From CAVUAF01 sp963739375 (GTDB lineage: Bacteria > Acidobacteriota > Terriglobia > Terriglobales > Acidobacteriaceae): DNA of 64,000 bases. Shown here piece by piece: positions 1 through 7,747 of this stretch. Both the position numbers and the translations under genes were made by a program. The number at the start of each line of letters is the position of its first letter. Position 1 is the first letter of the stretch. Location of the stretch: positions 186,001 to 250,000 of the forward strand of contig CAVUAF010000015.1 of the NCBI GenBank assembly GCA_963739375.1. The letters are read 5' to 3'. Below the pieces are notes generated by a model. It was not told where the DNA came from. It did no database searches and was given only the letters and a program-made list of their open reading frames with translations.

Positions 1-129
1 GTAGCAGAAAAGCCGCGCCAAGCTCTAAGCGATAAGCAATGAGCTTGCCCGCGAACGCAGCTGGCCGGCGGCGTGCAGGAGGCGGTCACGCGAGGAGGCG
101 GGACGCGGCGGCTGAGGGGGCGCGGGCAT
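1..129 (-). pseudogene. Possible TetR-type regulator N-terminus, broken
   Basis: An ATG at 129 opens a short reading frame whose residues 14-24 (RDRLLHAAGQL) resemble the first helix of TetR-family repressors. The frame ends at an in-frame TAG after 34 codons, inside AT-richer text (about 10-47) that resembles the low-complexity repeats found elsewhere in this genome. It may be a TetR gene broken by such a repeat, or chance. The window edge prevents a decision. Confidence 0.2.
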
Positions 130-225
130 GGCGGCTGGTAATAGCACTACTTGTGCGCCACTGCCAAGCCTCGCCGCCATGGGGGTAGGCCAGCGCTTCC
201 CCTTCCAGTTCCGCCCGAAACTCGA

Positions 226-1635
226 CTACTGGACGGGCGCGGCTGAATCGAAGAGCTTCTGCAACTTGTCAGGACCGGCGCGGAAGAGCTGGAAGGTCCA
301 GGTGCTGAGGTCCTGGTCGTCGCGGGCGGGACCGGCGGTACGGAAGAGCAATTCGCCGATGCCGTCGCCATCGGCGTCGGTGACGTCGAGGAAGGCCAGG
401 CGCGGTGCGATCTCCAGCCGCGCATCATCGGTCACGTAGGAAAGCAGCACGTGTAGCGGCTCGCGCGAGTCGGGATTCAGGTCGGCGCGTGCCACCAGCG
501 TGACGTAAAAGGTGCGGTCCACCGGGGCGCCGCCGTCGCGCGGCGTCACCCGCTGCGGCTGCGCCGCGGTCAGGACCAGCTCGGGGTAATTGTCGCCGTC
601 GAGATCGAACGCCCTGCACTGCACGTCGGCGAGTTGCGGCGCGGGAGCCGGCGGCGGTGCAGCGCTCTTCGGCCGCTGTGGACGCGCCGGGCGCTGGCCA
701 GACCCGAGTCCATGGGCGCCGGCCGCACGCTCGCCGTCTGACCCCGGCGCCTGGATGCTGTACCGCTCGGCGGCGTAGTGCGTGATCGCCGTCGCGGCCA
801 GTTGCTGCATGCCGCGCAGGCTGCGCTGCTGCTCCTCCGGACTCCACGTGAACGTGAAGGGCCGCGGCTCGATGGTCTTGGCGTCGGAGATGGCCACCAG
901 CGTTTCGCCGGGAAGAGCGCTGCCCGGAGGCGGCGTCTTGTCCGCCGAGGTACGCCCGGCCGGGGCCGCCGGTCCGACACGATCTCGAACCGCGGGTGCT
1001 TCCGGCTTGGCGATCGGCTTGCCGCGGCGCAGTACCGGAGCCTCATCATCCACCGGGCTGGGCGCAGTAGTGCTGGGCGGCACGACCGGCGGCGGGGGTT
1101 CCGTCTTTGCTTCTGGCGCCGGACTCGGCGGGGGAGACGGCGGCGCCGGGGACGTTCCGCCGCGGCGCAAGCGGGGCGGCGCGTCGCTGCTGGTGATTTC
1201 CGCGGGTGGCTTGGCAGCTTCCGCGTGGCGTTTGGCGCTGGCCTCGATCTCCTCGTTGGTGCGCCAGCGTCCGTCGGCAAACCACACCCGGCGGATGCGC
1301 GTCGGCTCGCCCAGCGTAAATAGGCCCACCGACGCGCCGTTCCGCGTCGCCTCGTAGATCACTTCCGGCTCCAGCGCCATGGGCCGCGGGGACGCCTTGT
1401 AAATCTCGGCATCCCAGAAGCGCTGCTCCTCCCACACGGTGATTGGCACCAGCCACGGCGTAGGCGGACGCCGTGCGGCTGAGGGCCTAGGCGGATCCTT
1501 GACGGCTCCCGGCGAATAACCCCACACGATGACGGCCAGCGCCCGCGGACCCGGGGAAACTTTGCGGCGCTGGGCGGAAACCGGGGTCACCAGCAGCCCA
1601 GCGCCCAGGAGCACGAGCAATAGCACCAGCCACAC
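226..1635 (-). CDS. Secreted protein with proline-rich linker and Asp-rich (VCBS/FG-GAP-like) motifs
   Basis: Function not recognised. A GTG at 1635 starts a strongly hydrophobic stretch (WLVLLLVLLGAGLLVTPVSA) typical of a signal peptide. A conserved-looking segment with Trp and Arg follows, then a long Pro/Ala/Arg linker, and a C-terminal half with two calcium-loop-like motifs, DLDGDNYPE and DADGDGIGE, as seen in FG-GAP/VCBS or EF-hand-like extracellular proteins. The frame is open upstream to 1911, but that part overlaps the divergent peroxiredoxin and lacks gene character. The start is uncertain. It is transcribed divergently from the peroxiredoxin, with about 58 bp between the starts. Confidence 0.7.
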   Translation of the reverse strand: MWLVLLLVLLGAGLLVTPVSAQRRKVSPGPRALAVIVWGYSPGAVKDPPRPSAARRPPTPWLVPITVWEEQRFWDAEIYKASPRPMALEPEVIYEATRNGASVGLFTLGEPTRIRRVWFADGRWRTNEEIEASAKRHAEAAKPPAEITSSDAPPRLRRGGTSPAPPSPPPSPAPEAKTEPPPPVVPPSTTAPSPVDDEAPVLRRGKPIAKPEAPAVRDRVGPAAPAGRTSADKTPPPGSALPGETLVAISDAKTIEPRPFTFTWSPEEQQRSLRGMQQLAATAITHYAAERYSIQAPGSDGERAAGAHGLGSGQRPARPQRPKSAAPPPAPAPQLADVQCRAFDLDGDNYPELVLTAAQPQRVTPRDGGAPVDRTFYVTLVARADLNPDSREPLHVLLSYVTDDARLEIAPRLAFLDVTDADGDGIGELLFRTAGPARDDQDLSTWTFQLFRAGPDKLQKLFDSAAPVQ

Positions 1636-1665
1636 GGGCGCCCAGGAGGCCGCCCGACCACGATG

Positions 1666-1687
1666 TACAATGCCGCGCGCAGGGAGA
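1666..1687 (+). promoter_or_regulatory. Putative -10 box and Shine-Dalgarno of the selenoperoxiredoxin gene
   Basis: TACAAT at 1666-1671 fits a -10 hexamer. AGGGAG at 1681-1686 sits 7 bases before the ATG at 1694 and would serve as ribosome binding site. No convincing -35 box is visible. This supports 1694 over the upstream in-frame starts. Confidence 0.45.
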
Positions 1688-1693
1688 GACGCC

Positions 1694-2143
1694 ATGCAGG
1701 TCAATGATAAAGCACCGGAATTCACGCTGCCCGACGAAGAGGGCCGCCCGGTCGCGCTGCAGGATTTCCGCGGCCGGAATGTTGTGCTCTTCTTCTTTCC
1801 CAAGGCCAACACTCCCGGCTGAACCGTCGAGGCGTGCGGGTTCCGCGACGCATACAAGAAAATCCAGAAAGCGGGCACAGCGGTGCTGGGCATTTCCGCC
1901 GATTCACCCAAGGCGCAGAAAAGCTTCCAGCAGAAATACGACCTGCCCTTCCCGCTGCTCGCCGACCAGGAAAAAAAAGTCTGTAATCTCTACGGCGTGA
2001 TCAAGGAGAAGACGCTCTACGGCAAGCTCTTCAAAGGCATCAGCCGGATGAGTTTTCTGATCGGACCCGATGGCAAGGTGCGCCGCATCTTCGACAACGT
2101 CAAAGCCCAGGGGCACGCGGAAGAGGTGCTGGCCAGCCTGTGA
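1694..2143 (+). CDS. bcp: Bcp-type peroxiredoxin with selenocysteine at the peroxidatic position
   Basis: Thiol peroxidase of the AhpC/TSA superfamily, BCP/PrxQ subfamily, which reduces H2O2 and organic hydroperoxides in the cytoplasm. The 149-codon frame is continuous from 1694 to 2143 except for TGA at codon 43 (1820-1822). This lies in TPG-U-TVEAC, exactly where BCP proteins have the peroxidatic Cys (TPGCT). The resolving Cys is five residues on at position 48, as in E. coli BCP (Cys45/Cys50). The flanking sequence is normal for the family on both sides (N-terminal APEFTLPDEEG; VLGISADSP after the UGA; LLADQEKKVCNLYGV). A SECIS-like hairpin follows the UGA and selD lies in the same window. 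A nonsense mutation or base error is the alternative, but the UGA would then have hit the one residue that Sec replaces in known Sec-peroxiredoxins. Standard gene callers would split this gene. Confidence 0.88.
1832..1851 (+). promoter_or_regulatory. Candidate bacterial SECIS hairpin of the peroxiredoxin
   Basis: GCGT-GCGG (1832-1839) pairs with CCGC (1843-1846) and ACGC (1848-1851), with a single bulged G at 1847 and a 3-nt apical loop GTT (1840-1842). The loop begins 17 nt after the UGA and starts with G. That meets the usual bacterial SECIS rules: 16-37 nt spacing, a small loop and G in the first two loop positions. The function is inferred from structure and position. Confidence 0.6.
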
Positions 2144-2158
2144 AATCCGGCAGTCAGC

Positions 2159-3946
2159 TCATGCCTTCTTTAGCTTCCGGGCCGCACGCTTCTCCATTTC
2201 CGCGCGCATTTCCTTGCCAAAGCCGGTGTTGTTGATCCAGTACTGCTGCGCGATGGCCAGGAAGTTGCCGATGGTCCAGTAGAGGCACAGCCCCGCCGCC
2301 AGGTTCCAGCTGATGGCGCCGATCATCACCGGCATCATGAACGCCATCATCTTCTGCTGCACCGGGTCCATGCCCGCCTGCGGCGTCATCTTCTGCACGT
2401 AGTACATGGTGACGATGATCAGCACCGGCAGCACGTGCCACGGGTCGGGCGACGACAGGTCGCTGATCCACAGCCAGGGGGCGTGCCGCAGCTCGATCCC
2501 CACCCCCAGCATGCCGTAAAACGCGATCAGGAACGGCATCTGCAACACCAGTGGCAGGCAGCCGCCGGCGGGATTGATGCTCTCCCGCTTGTAGAGGTCG
2601 CCGAGCTCCTTGTTCATCTCCTGCCGCTTGGGATCGTTGAGCTTGTACTTCTTGTATTTCTCCTGGATGGCCTTGATCTGCGGCTGCACGCGCTGCATCT
2701 TCAACGCCGACTTCATGCTGGTCACGCGCAGCGGCAGCAGCGCCACATTGATGATGAGGGTGAGGATGACGATGGCCCAGCCCCAGTTGCGCGACCAGTG
2801 GTCGTGCGTCCACTTCAGCCACACGAACAGCGGCCGGGCCAGCCAGCCGAAGTAGGTGCCGAAGTCCACCAGCTTTTCCAGGTCCGGGCCGGTCGCCTGG
2901 CCGCCGGCGAACGGCGCGGCGTACACGTCATCGAGCACGTCGAGTGCCTTGGGGCCGACGAACATGCGCCCCGTGGTGGCGCCGCGCAGGTTGCCCACCG
3001 CCGCCCCCAGCACCACCATGTCCACGTTCTCGTTGGGGTCGGGCTTGGCCGGGTTTTTGGGAATCTTGATGCCGTGGCTCAGCGTGACCAGCGCGACGGA
3101 GTCGGGATCGTCGGGCAGGAAAACGGCGGCGAAATACTGGTCTTGCACCCCGGCCCAGTGGAAGGGCCCGCGAATCGTGTTGCCGCCGCTGACCTTCTTG
3201 GCGGCCAGGCGGGTGATGGCGTCGTTGTAGCGCGAGATCACCGTGGCCGCGGCGTAGCTGGGGAGCGTGGCCTGGTCGCCGAAGCCGGCCGGCCATGCTG
3301 GGAAAGCCGCCACCAGCGCGCCGTTCTGCGTCACGCTGGTCTCGACCCGCACCACGTAGGTATGGTCGAAGCGGAAGCTCTTGCGGACGCTGGTGGCGCC
3401 GTCGCTGAATTCGAAGCTCACGCTCCCCGGGGCCTGCACCGCGCCCTGCGCCGAGGCCACGTAGAGCGCCGTATTCAGCTTCTCCCGCAGGCTTTCATCC
3501 CAGGTCCACAGCGAGAGCGGGTAGCCGAACTGCGACGCCGCGGCGGCATGCACCAGTTCCAGCAGATTGCCCTTGTCGTCTTTGTACTTCTTCAGCACCC
3601 ACGACTTCACCAGCGCGCCGCGGTTGCTGAAGACGATACGGTAGAGATCGTTTTCGATGACCGTCTCGGCTTCGGCAGTCGCCTGCTTCACCTGCGCCGG
3701 CACGGCTTTCGGAACCTTGGTGACCCTGGCCGGCGGGGCGGCGACCGCGGCCGGGCGGGCGGGCGACGGCGGCGGCGCTGCCGGCGCTGCCACCGCCGTC
3801 GGCTGGGTGGCGGCCGGGGGCGGCTGTTTCGCATACTTCGAGAGCAGCGGCTGCATCAGTGCGATGACCACGAAGGTCAGCACGAAGGCCAGCAGGATCC
3901 GTTTTTCTGTCCCCGGATCAGCCGGGGGACCAGGAGGATCGTTCAT
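2159..3946 (-). CDS. yidC: Membrane protein insertase YidC
   Basis: YidC/Oxa1-family insertase of the inner membrane, which inserts and folds membrane proteins with or without Sec. Its 595 aa suit a Gram-negative YidC: an N-terminal transmembrane segment (about residues 14-36), an Ala/Pro-rich linker, a large periplasmic beta domain, then the conserved C-terminal five-helix core. The groove arginine is visible in NVALLPLRVTS, followed by the cytoplasmic coiled-coil loop (LKMQRVQPQIKAIQEKY). A later helix has the typical PFLIAFYGML. The C-terminus is basic (KRAARKLKKA), as in ribosome-contacting YidC. It lies 13 nt downstream of yidD in the rpmH-rnpA-yidD-yidC order. Confidence 0.97.
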   Translation of the reverse strand: MNDPPGPPADPGTEKRILLAFVLTFVVIALMQPLLSKYAKQPPPAATQPTAVAAPAAPPPSPARPAAVAAPPARVTKVPKAVPAQVKQATAEAETVIENDLYRIVFSNRGALVKSWVLKKYKDDKGNLLELVHAAAASQFGYPLSLWTWDESLREKLNTALYVASAQGAVQAPGSVSFEFSDGATSVRKSFRFDHTYVVRVETSVTQNGALVAAFPAWPAGFGDQATLPSYAAATVISRYNDAITRLAAKKVSGGNTIRGPFHWAGVQDQYFAAVFLPDDPDSVALVTLSHGIKIPKNPAKPDPNENVDMVVLGAAVGNLRGATTGRMFVGPKALDVLDDVYAAPFAGGQATGPDLEKLVDFGTYFGWLARPLFVWLKWTHDHWSRNWGWAIVILTLIINVALLPLRVTSMKSALKMQRVQPQIKAIQEKYKKYKLNDPKRQEMNKELGDLYKRESINPAGGCLPLVLQMPFLIAFYGMLGVGIELRHAPWLWISDLSSPDPWHVLPVLIIVTMYYVQKMTPQAGMDPVQQKMMAFMMPVMIGAISWNLAAGLCLYWTIGNFLAIAQQYWINNTGFGKEMRAEMEKRAARKLKKA

Positions 3947-3959
3947 CGAAAAACTGTCC

Positions 3960-4238
3960 TCAGTTCTCGGTTCTCAGTGGCCCAGTTCCCCGCGCTTGTC
4001 CGGTCTGAGAACTGAGAACTGGGAACTGAGAACTGACCGGGTCGTACCCGCCCTTGCAAAACGGATGGCAACGTAGCAGGCGCCACGCCGCCCGGGCGCT
4101 GCCGGCCAGCACCCCGTAGCGCGCGATGGCTTCGGCGGCGTACTCCGAGCACGTCGGCGTGAAGCGGCAGCTCGGCGGCAGCACCGGCGACACCCAGCGC
4201 TTGTAGATGCGTAACGCTCCCAGGACGATTGCCTTCAT
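3960..4238 (-). CDS. yidD: Membrane protein insertion efficiency factor YidD with a repeat-derived tail
   Basis: Small membrane-associated protein that assists YidC-dependent insertion. The 92 aa contain the family signature: an N-terminal amphipathic segment (LRIYKRWVSPVLPPSC), RFTPTCSEYA and HPFCKGGYDPV. The canonical protein ends at about GGYDPV. The final 25 or so residues are encoded by a TGAGAAC/GTTCTCA inverted repeat of the kind common between genes in this window, so the native C-terminus appears to have been overwritten. It lies between rnpA (32 bp gap) and yidC. Confidence 0.92.
   Translation of the reverse strand: MKAIVLGALRIYKRWVSPVLPPSCRFTPTCSEYAAEAIARYGVLAGSARAAWRLLRCHPFCKGGYDPVSSQFPVLSSQTGQARGTGPLRTEN
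3961..4035. repeat. GTTCTCA/TGAGAAC inverted repeat covering the yidD 3' end
   Basis: The left arm is CAGTTCTCGGTTCTCAG (3961-3977). The right arm is several iterations of CTGAGAA up to 4035, able to fold back on the left. The same family occurs as a tandem array at 28125-28190, near 49030, and as an inverted pair inside mnmG. Confidence 0.8.
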
Positions 4239-4270
4239 CGATATTCTTCTGCTCCGCGGGAGAAGCTTGC

Positions 4271-4723
4271 CTAGCGCGGCCGCGGCCGTGCTCCCTTGCC
4301 TTGGGTGATCGACCGGAACGCCTCCTCGATTTGCCGGACCAGCGCGGCAAATTCGGCTGCCTGCGCCGAGCGCCGCGGGTTAATCACCAGGTCCACGGCC
4401 GGGCGCAGGCCCCGAAGTTGCTGCTGTACCACCGCGCGCACTCGGCGGCGAATGCGGTTGCGCACTACCGCACCGCCCAGCGCCCGCGGCGCCGTGAACC
4501 CGACGCGCGACGCCCCCTCCGGCGCCTCGCGCGCCCTCCAGAAGACGGCCATGTCCGGCAGTGTGAGTCGCCGGCCCTCGCGATACACGCGATCGAATTC
4601 GGCAGGCTTGAGCAGGCGCACGGACTTGGGAAAACGCTGGCTCCCGGCGCCCGTCGCTGGCGCCAGCGGCCGCTGGCCATGGTTCAGATCGTGCTCCACT
4701 GTTGAAGAATCGCGCTGCGACAC
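4271..4723 (-). CDS. rnpA: Ribonuclease P protein component
   Basis: Protein subunit of RNase P, which binds the catalytic RNA and helps mature tRNA 5' ends. After a variable 30-residue N-terminus it shows the family core: RLLKPAEFDRVYREGRR, RVGFTAPRALGGAVVRN and the RNR motif RNRIRRRVRAVV. At 150 aa it is slightly long. The start is probably the GTG at 4723, only 7 nt after the rpmH stop, so the two are co-transcribed. The basic C-terminus is usual. Confidence 0.95.
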   Translation of the reverse strand: MSQRDSSTVEHDLNHGQRPLAPATGAGSQRFPKSVRLLKPAEFDRVYREGRRLTLPDMAVFWRAREAPEGASRVGFTAPRALGGAVVRNRIRRRVRAVVQQQLRGLRPAVDLVINPRRSAQAAEFAALVRQIEEAFRSITQGKGARPRPR

Positions 4724-4730
4724 GCCGCAG

Positions 4731-4886
4731 CTACTCGCGGAAGCCCGGCTTCACCGAGACGCGCTTACGTCCCTTGGCACGCCGGCGGCTCAGCACCGCG
4801 CGGCCGGCCTTCGTCTTCATCCGTTCGCGGAACCCGTGGGTCTTCGAGCGGCGTCGCCGGTTGGGCTGGAACGTGCGCTTAGGCAT
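4731..4886 (-). CDS. rpmH: 50S ribosomal protein L34
   Basis: A 51-residue, very basic protein starting MPKRTFQPNRRRRSKTHGF, the L34 signature, and continuing RMKTKAGRAVLSRRRAKGRK. Start ATG at 4886, stop TAG at 4731-4733. It is the first gene of the rpmH-rnpA-yidD-yidC set. The upstream gap to 5028 should carry divergent promoters. Confidence 0.97.
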   Translation of the reverse strand: MPKRTFQPNRRRRSKTHGFRERMKTKAGRAVLSRRRAKGRKRVSVKPGFRE

Positions 4887-5027
4887 GGAATGACAGCTCT
4901 CCTACAGTCTCGAAAAGTCGGGGACAAAACGAAAAGTATATCAGAGCGGAACCATCCTGGCGTTCGCCGACGCTCCGCCCCGCAGGAAGCATTCGATTAA
5001 CCCGCCTAACCGCGGTAGCATGGAGGT

Positions 5028-5282
5028 ATGGCCCGCGGTTGGGAAAGCAAGTCGGTCGAAGAGCAACAGGCAGAAGCCAGCGAACCGAAGCTGGCCCCAC
5101 ATCTACCGGTCACTCCTGAAGAGCAGCAGCGCCGCCGCGAGATCGACCTGCTCCATCTGGCGTTGTGCCGTACTCAGAACAACCTCGCGGCCGCCACCAG
5201 CGACCGCTACCGCCAGCAGTTGCAGAGTGCCATTGCCGACCTGGAGCGCAAGATTGCCAAGCTGCAACACTCCTCGTCGTAG
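5028..5282 (+). CDS. Small conserved-looking helical protein
   Basis: An 84-aa reading frame rich in Glu, Gln, Arg and Leu. Residues 28-81 look like one or two coiled-coil helices (EEQQRRREIDLLHLALC...QSAIADLERKIAKLQ). GGAGGT lies immediately before the ATG, unusually close for a Shine-Dalgarno. No family is recognised. It is divergent from rpmH and precedes dnaN. Codon use resembles the neighbouring genes, so I think it is real. Confidence 0.55.
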   Translation: MARGWESKSVEEQQAEASEPKLAPHLPVTPEEQQRRREIDLLHLALCRTQNNLAAATSDRYRQQLQSAIADLERKIAKLQHSSS

Positions 5283-5692
5283 CCTGTTTTTCCGTACCAC
5301 CGGGTCCCACGACCCTGCACCAGTACCGCTTGTGCCCGTCTTTTCCACCAAACAGAGGCGTTTTCTCGCGGGAAAGGCCGCCTTCATGTGGAGAGCCGCG
5401 CAACGCCGGTACCTTACTTTTTCGCCCGACCGCGAATTGCTCACCACCGCAGCTTTCGGACCACTTCCAAAACCACGTTGCCGCAACCCAAGCACTCCCC
5501 TTTCACGGTTGTGCCCCAGATTTCCACTTTTCCGCCCCCATCGACTGTTTCTACTGGTTTTTCTATTGATTCTGATTTGATATAAGAGAGGCAAAAGCAG
5601 AGCATTTAGCAGCGCCGGTCAAGCGTGTCGTACGCGAGCGGCGTCGAGCTGCCGATTGGCACCTCGGTGCGCCGCAGAACCTGGGGGACCGC
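5283..5692. other. Gene-free gap upstream of dnaN
   Basis: No gene is supported here. The stretch is less GC-rich than its surroundings, with an AT-rich run around 5545-5587 and three weak DnaA-box-like sites: TTTTCCACC at 5341, TGTGGAGAG at 5387 and ATTTCCACT at 5520. It presumably holds the dnaN promoter. The position between rpmH and dnaN is a classic origin context, but base skew does not switch here. Confidence 0.5.
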
Positions 5693-6811
5693 ATGGAGAT
5701 CACCGTCAGCAAGTCTGAGCTGCTCAAGGAACTTACAGCGACGCAGGGCGTGGTCGAGCGCAAGACGACAATTCCCATTCTCTCCAATTTTCTTTTCGAG
5801 GCCGCTGGCGACAAGCTCACTATCACCGCCACCGACCTCGATCTGAGCCTACGTACCTCCTGTCCCGCAAAGGTGAAGAAGGACGGCGCCTGCACCATTC
5901 CGGCACGCAAGCTCTACGACTACGTAAAGCTGCTGCCCGAGGGAGACATCGCGCTCAAGCTGTTGGAGAATCACTGGGTGCACATTCGCTGCGGTCGCTC
6001 CAACACCAAGATGGTGGGCATGGCCCGCGCCAATTTCCCCACCCTCCCCGCTTTCCCCAGCGCCGACGTGGTGAAGATCCCGGCCAACGTGCTGCGCACC
6101 ATGATCGCGAAGACCATCTTCGCCATCTCCAACGAGGAATCGCGCTACACGCTGAACGGTGCCCTCATGGTGCTCAAGCCGGAGTCCATTGTCATGGTCG
6201 CGACCGACGGTCACCGCCTGGCCCACATCGAGAAGTCCAACGCGCAGTTCGAGGGCGTACACGGCGAGCTGAAGACGCTGGTACCCAAGAAAGCGATGAA
6301 CGAGCTCAAGACGCTGCTCGACTCCACCGACGTCGAGTCGGTGGACTTCGCCAAGGACGAGTCGACGCTCTTCTTCCGCATCGGCGACCGCCTGCTCACC
6401 TCGCGCCAGCTCACCGGCCAGTTCCCCAACTACGAAGCCGTGCTGCCGCGCGACATCACCAAGTTCGTCACCGTGAAGTGCGAAGACATCTACAGCGCCA
6501 TCCAGCGGGTGGCGCAGTTTGCCGACGAGCGCTCCGGCGCCATCCGCCTGAAGCTGGAAAAAGACGAGATCAAGATTTCGTCGTCGAGCACCGAAACCGG
6601 CGAGTCCGAAGACTCCATCGAGACCACCTACGCGGCCGATCCGCTGACCATCGGCTTCAATTCCGTCTACCTGCTCGACTTCCTCAAGGCCACCAGCGGC
6701 GGCGAGGTCCGCCTCGAGTTCAAGGACCCGCAGTCCGCCGGCCAGCTCCGCCCCGAAGAAGCCCCGGACGACTACAAGTACCGCTACATCGTCATGCCGA
6801 TGCGGATTTGA
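5693..6811 (+). CDS. dnaN: DNA polymerase III subunit beta (sliding clamp)
   Basis: The beta clamp that encircles DNA and tethers polymerase III. Its 372 aa match the family length, with three clamp-fold domains of about 120 aa each. Recognisable segments are an N-terminal MEITVSKSELLKEL, TTIPILSNFL, the second-domain signature ATDGHRLAHIE, LLTSRQLTGQFPNYEAVLP, and a C-terminal YRYIVMPMRI that completes the hydrophobic partner-binding region. A GGGGGA Shine-Dalgarno lies 5-6 nt before the ATG. dnaA is 22 kb away on the other strand, unlike the common dnaA-dnaN pair. Confidence 0.98.
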   Translation: MEITVSKSELLKELTATQGVVERKTTIPILSNFLFEAAGDKLTITATDLDLSLRTSCPAKVKKDGACTIPARKLYDYVKLLPEGDIALKLLENHWVHIRCGRSNTKMVGMARANFPTLPAFPSADVVKIPANVLRTMIAKTIFAISNEESRYTLNGALMVLKPESIVMVATDGHRLAHIEKSNAQFEGVHGELKTLVPKKAMNELKTLLDSTDVESVDFAKDESTLFFRIGDRLLTSRQLTGQFPNYEAVLPRDITKFVTVKCEDIYSAIQRVAQFADERSGAIRLKLEKDEIKISSSSTETGESEDSIETTYAADPLTIGFNSVYLLDFLKATSGGEVRLEFKDPQSAGQLRPEEAPDDYKYRYIVMPMRI

Positions 6812-6814
6812 GTG

Positions 6815-7612
6815 ATGCACAATCCAATGCACTCAGCGAGCAGGGCATTTGCGCTGTTCGCGTTGGTAGTTGCGGCCGCGCCCTCCGTCCATCCGCAGAC
6901 CACCGGTTCGCTGGATCCCTACACGTCGATACGCCTGCACGACCGGCAGTACACAAACTACTTCTTTCGCTTTTCCTACATTCTGCCCGACGAAATGCAA
7001 ACCAACTTCGAAACGGCGGCAGCGGCTCTCGTGTCCAACCGTGCAGGTGCGAAAGCGGCAGTCGATCAGACGCTTAAGCAACAACAAACAGCGGGAGTCC
7101 TTCTCTCCGCTACCGGACGGTCGGTTCACGAGTGGGGTCCACCGCGGAAGCCGGCCGATCCATCAAAGATTGATAATGCGCCGTTAGGCGACCTTTCACG
7201 AGGGACCTGGTACGTCGCGGAGCCGACGATGCTTGTGCTAACAGCGCGTCCACTCTCTTCTTCGGGCGTCCATTCGGCCAAGGAAGCGATAGAGGACGTA
7301 GCCGCCAGAATGCGGGCTCAGCTGCTCGATCCGCAAGTAACCTCACGAGGCGCAAGATTCGGCAGCCAGGACTTTTTCCGCGTGGATTGCATCAGTTGGA
7401 TTGTTGTCCCGAGCAGAGACATCAGAGACTTCTTCGATCTACCTCATCCCGGGAAACCGAAGAAAGCCAAGCTCTACACCACCGTGCTTGCTACCGAGCG
7501 AAGTGGTTACGCTGTCCTCTTCACCTTCGCGGCTGATTCCGAGAAGCATCTAAAATCGCTTGTATTCAGCATGGACTCGCTAAAATTCGAGGCGGAAGGA
7601 GTGACGAAATAA
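6815..7612 (+). CDS. Secreted protein, tandem paralog A
   Basis: Unknown function. The N-terminus is a signal peptide (AFALFALVVAAAPSVHPQ). The mature protein begins with DPYTSIRLHDRQYTNYFFRF, parallel to the two genes that follow, and ends with a matching segment (YAVLFTFAADSEKHLKSLVF). Starts at 6812 (GTG), 6815 or 6827 are possible, all within a few bases of the dnaN stop, so it may be co-transcribed with dnaN. Slightly lower GC than its neighbours. The fold may be PsbP/DUF1795-like, judging only from the spacing of aromatic and hydrophobic residues. Confidence 0.8.
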   Translation: MHNPMHSASRAFALFALVVAAAPSVHPQTTGSLDPYTSIRLHDRQYTNYFFRFSYILPDEMQTNFETAAAALVSNRAGAKAAVDQTLKQQQTAGVLLSATGRSVHEWGPPRKPADPSKIDNAPLGDLSRGTWYVAEPTMLVLTARPLSSSGVHSAKEAIEDVAARMRAQLLDPQVTSRGARFGSQDFFRVDCISWIVVPSRDIRDFFDLPHPGKPKKAKLYTTVLATERSGYAVLFTFAADSEKHLKSLVFSMDSLKFEAEGVTK

Positions 7613-7747
7613 CTCGAACGCCGGGTCCCAATCATGCCGATGCGGATATGACCTTCGACACAATTCAGACGGGTGGACGCGGGCGACTCGCCTGCGTTTT
7701 GTCTCTCGCGTTACAATGTAGCCAGCCTGCGGATCGAGGAGCCGGCT

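Noticed and set aside
1820..1822. Nonsense mutation making the peroxiredoxin a pseudogene
   Set aside because: The stop is exactly at the catalytic Cys codon, the rest of the gene is intact, a SECIS-like hairpin follows and selD shows the same pattern.
5283..5692. Replication origin between rpmH and dnaN
   Set aside because: The gene context is classic and there is an AT-rich run, but DnaA-box matches are poor and the plus strand stays C-rich on both sides, so there is no skew switch.
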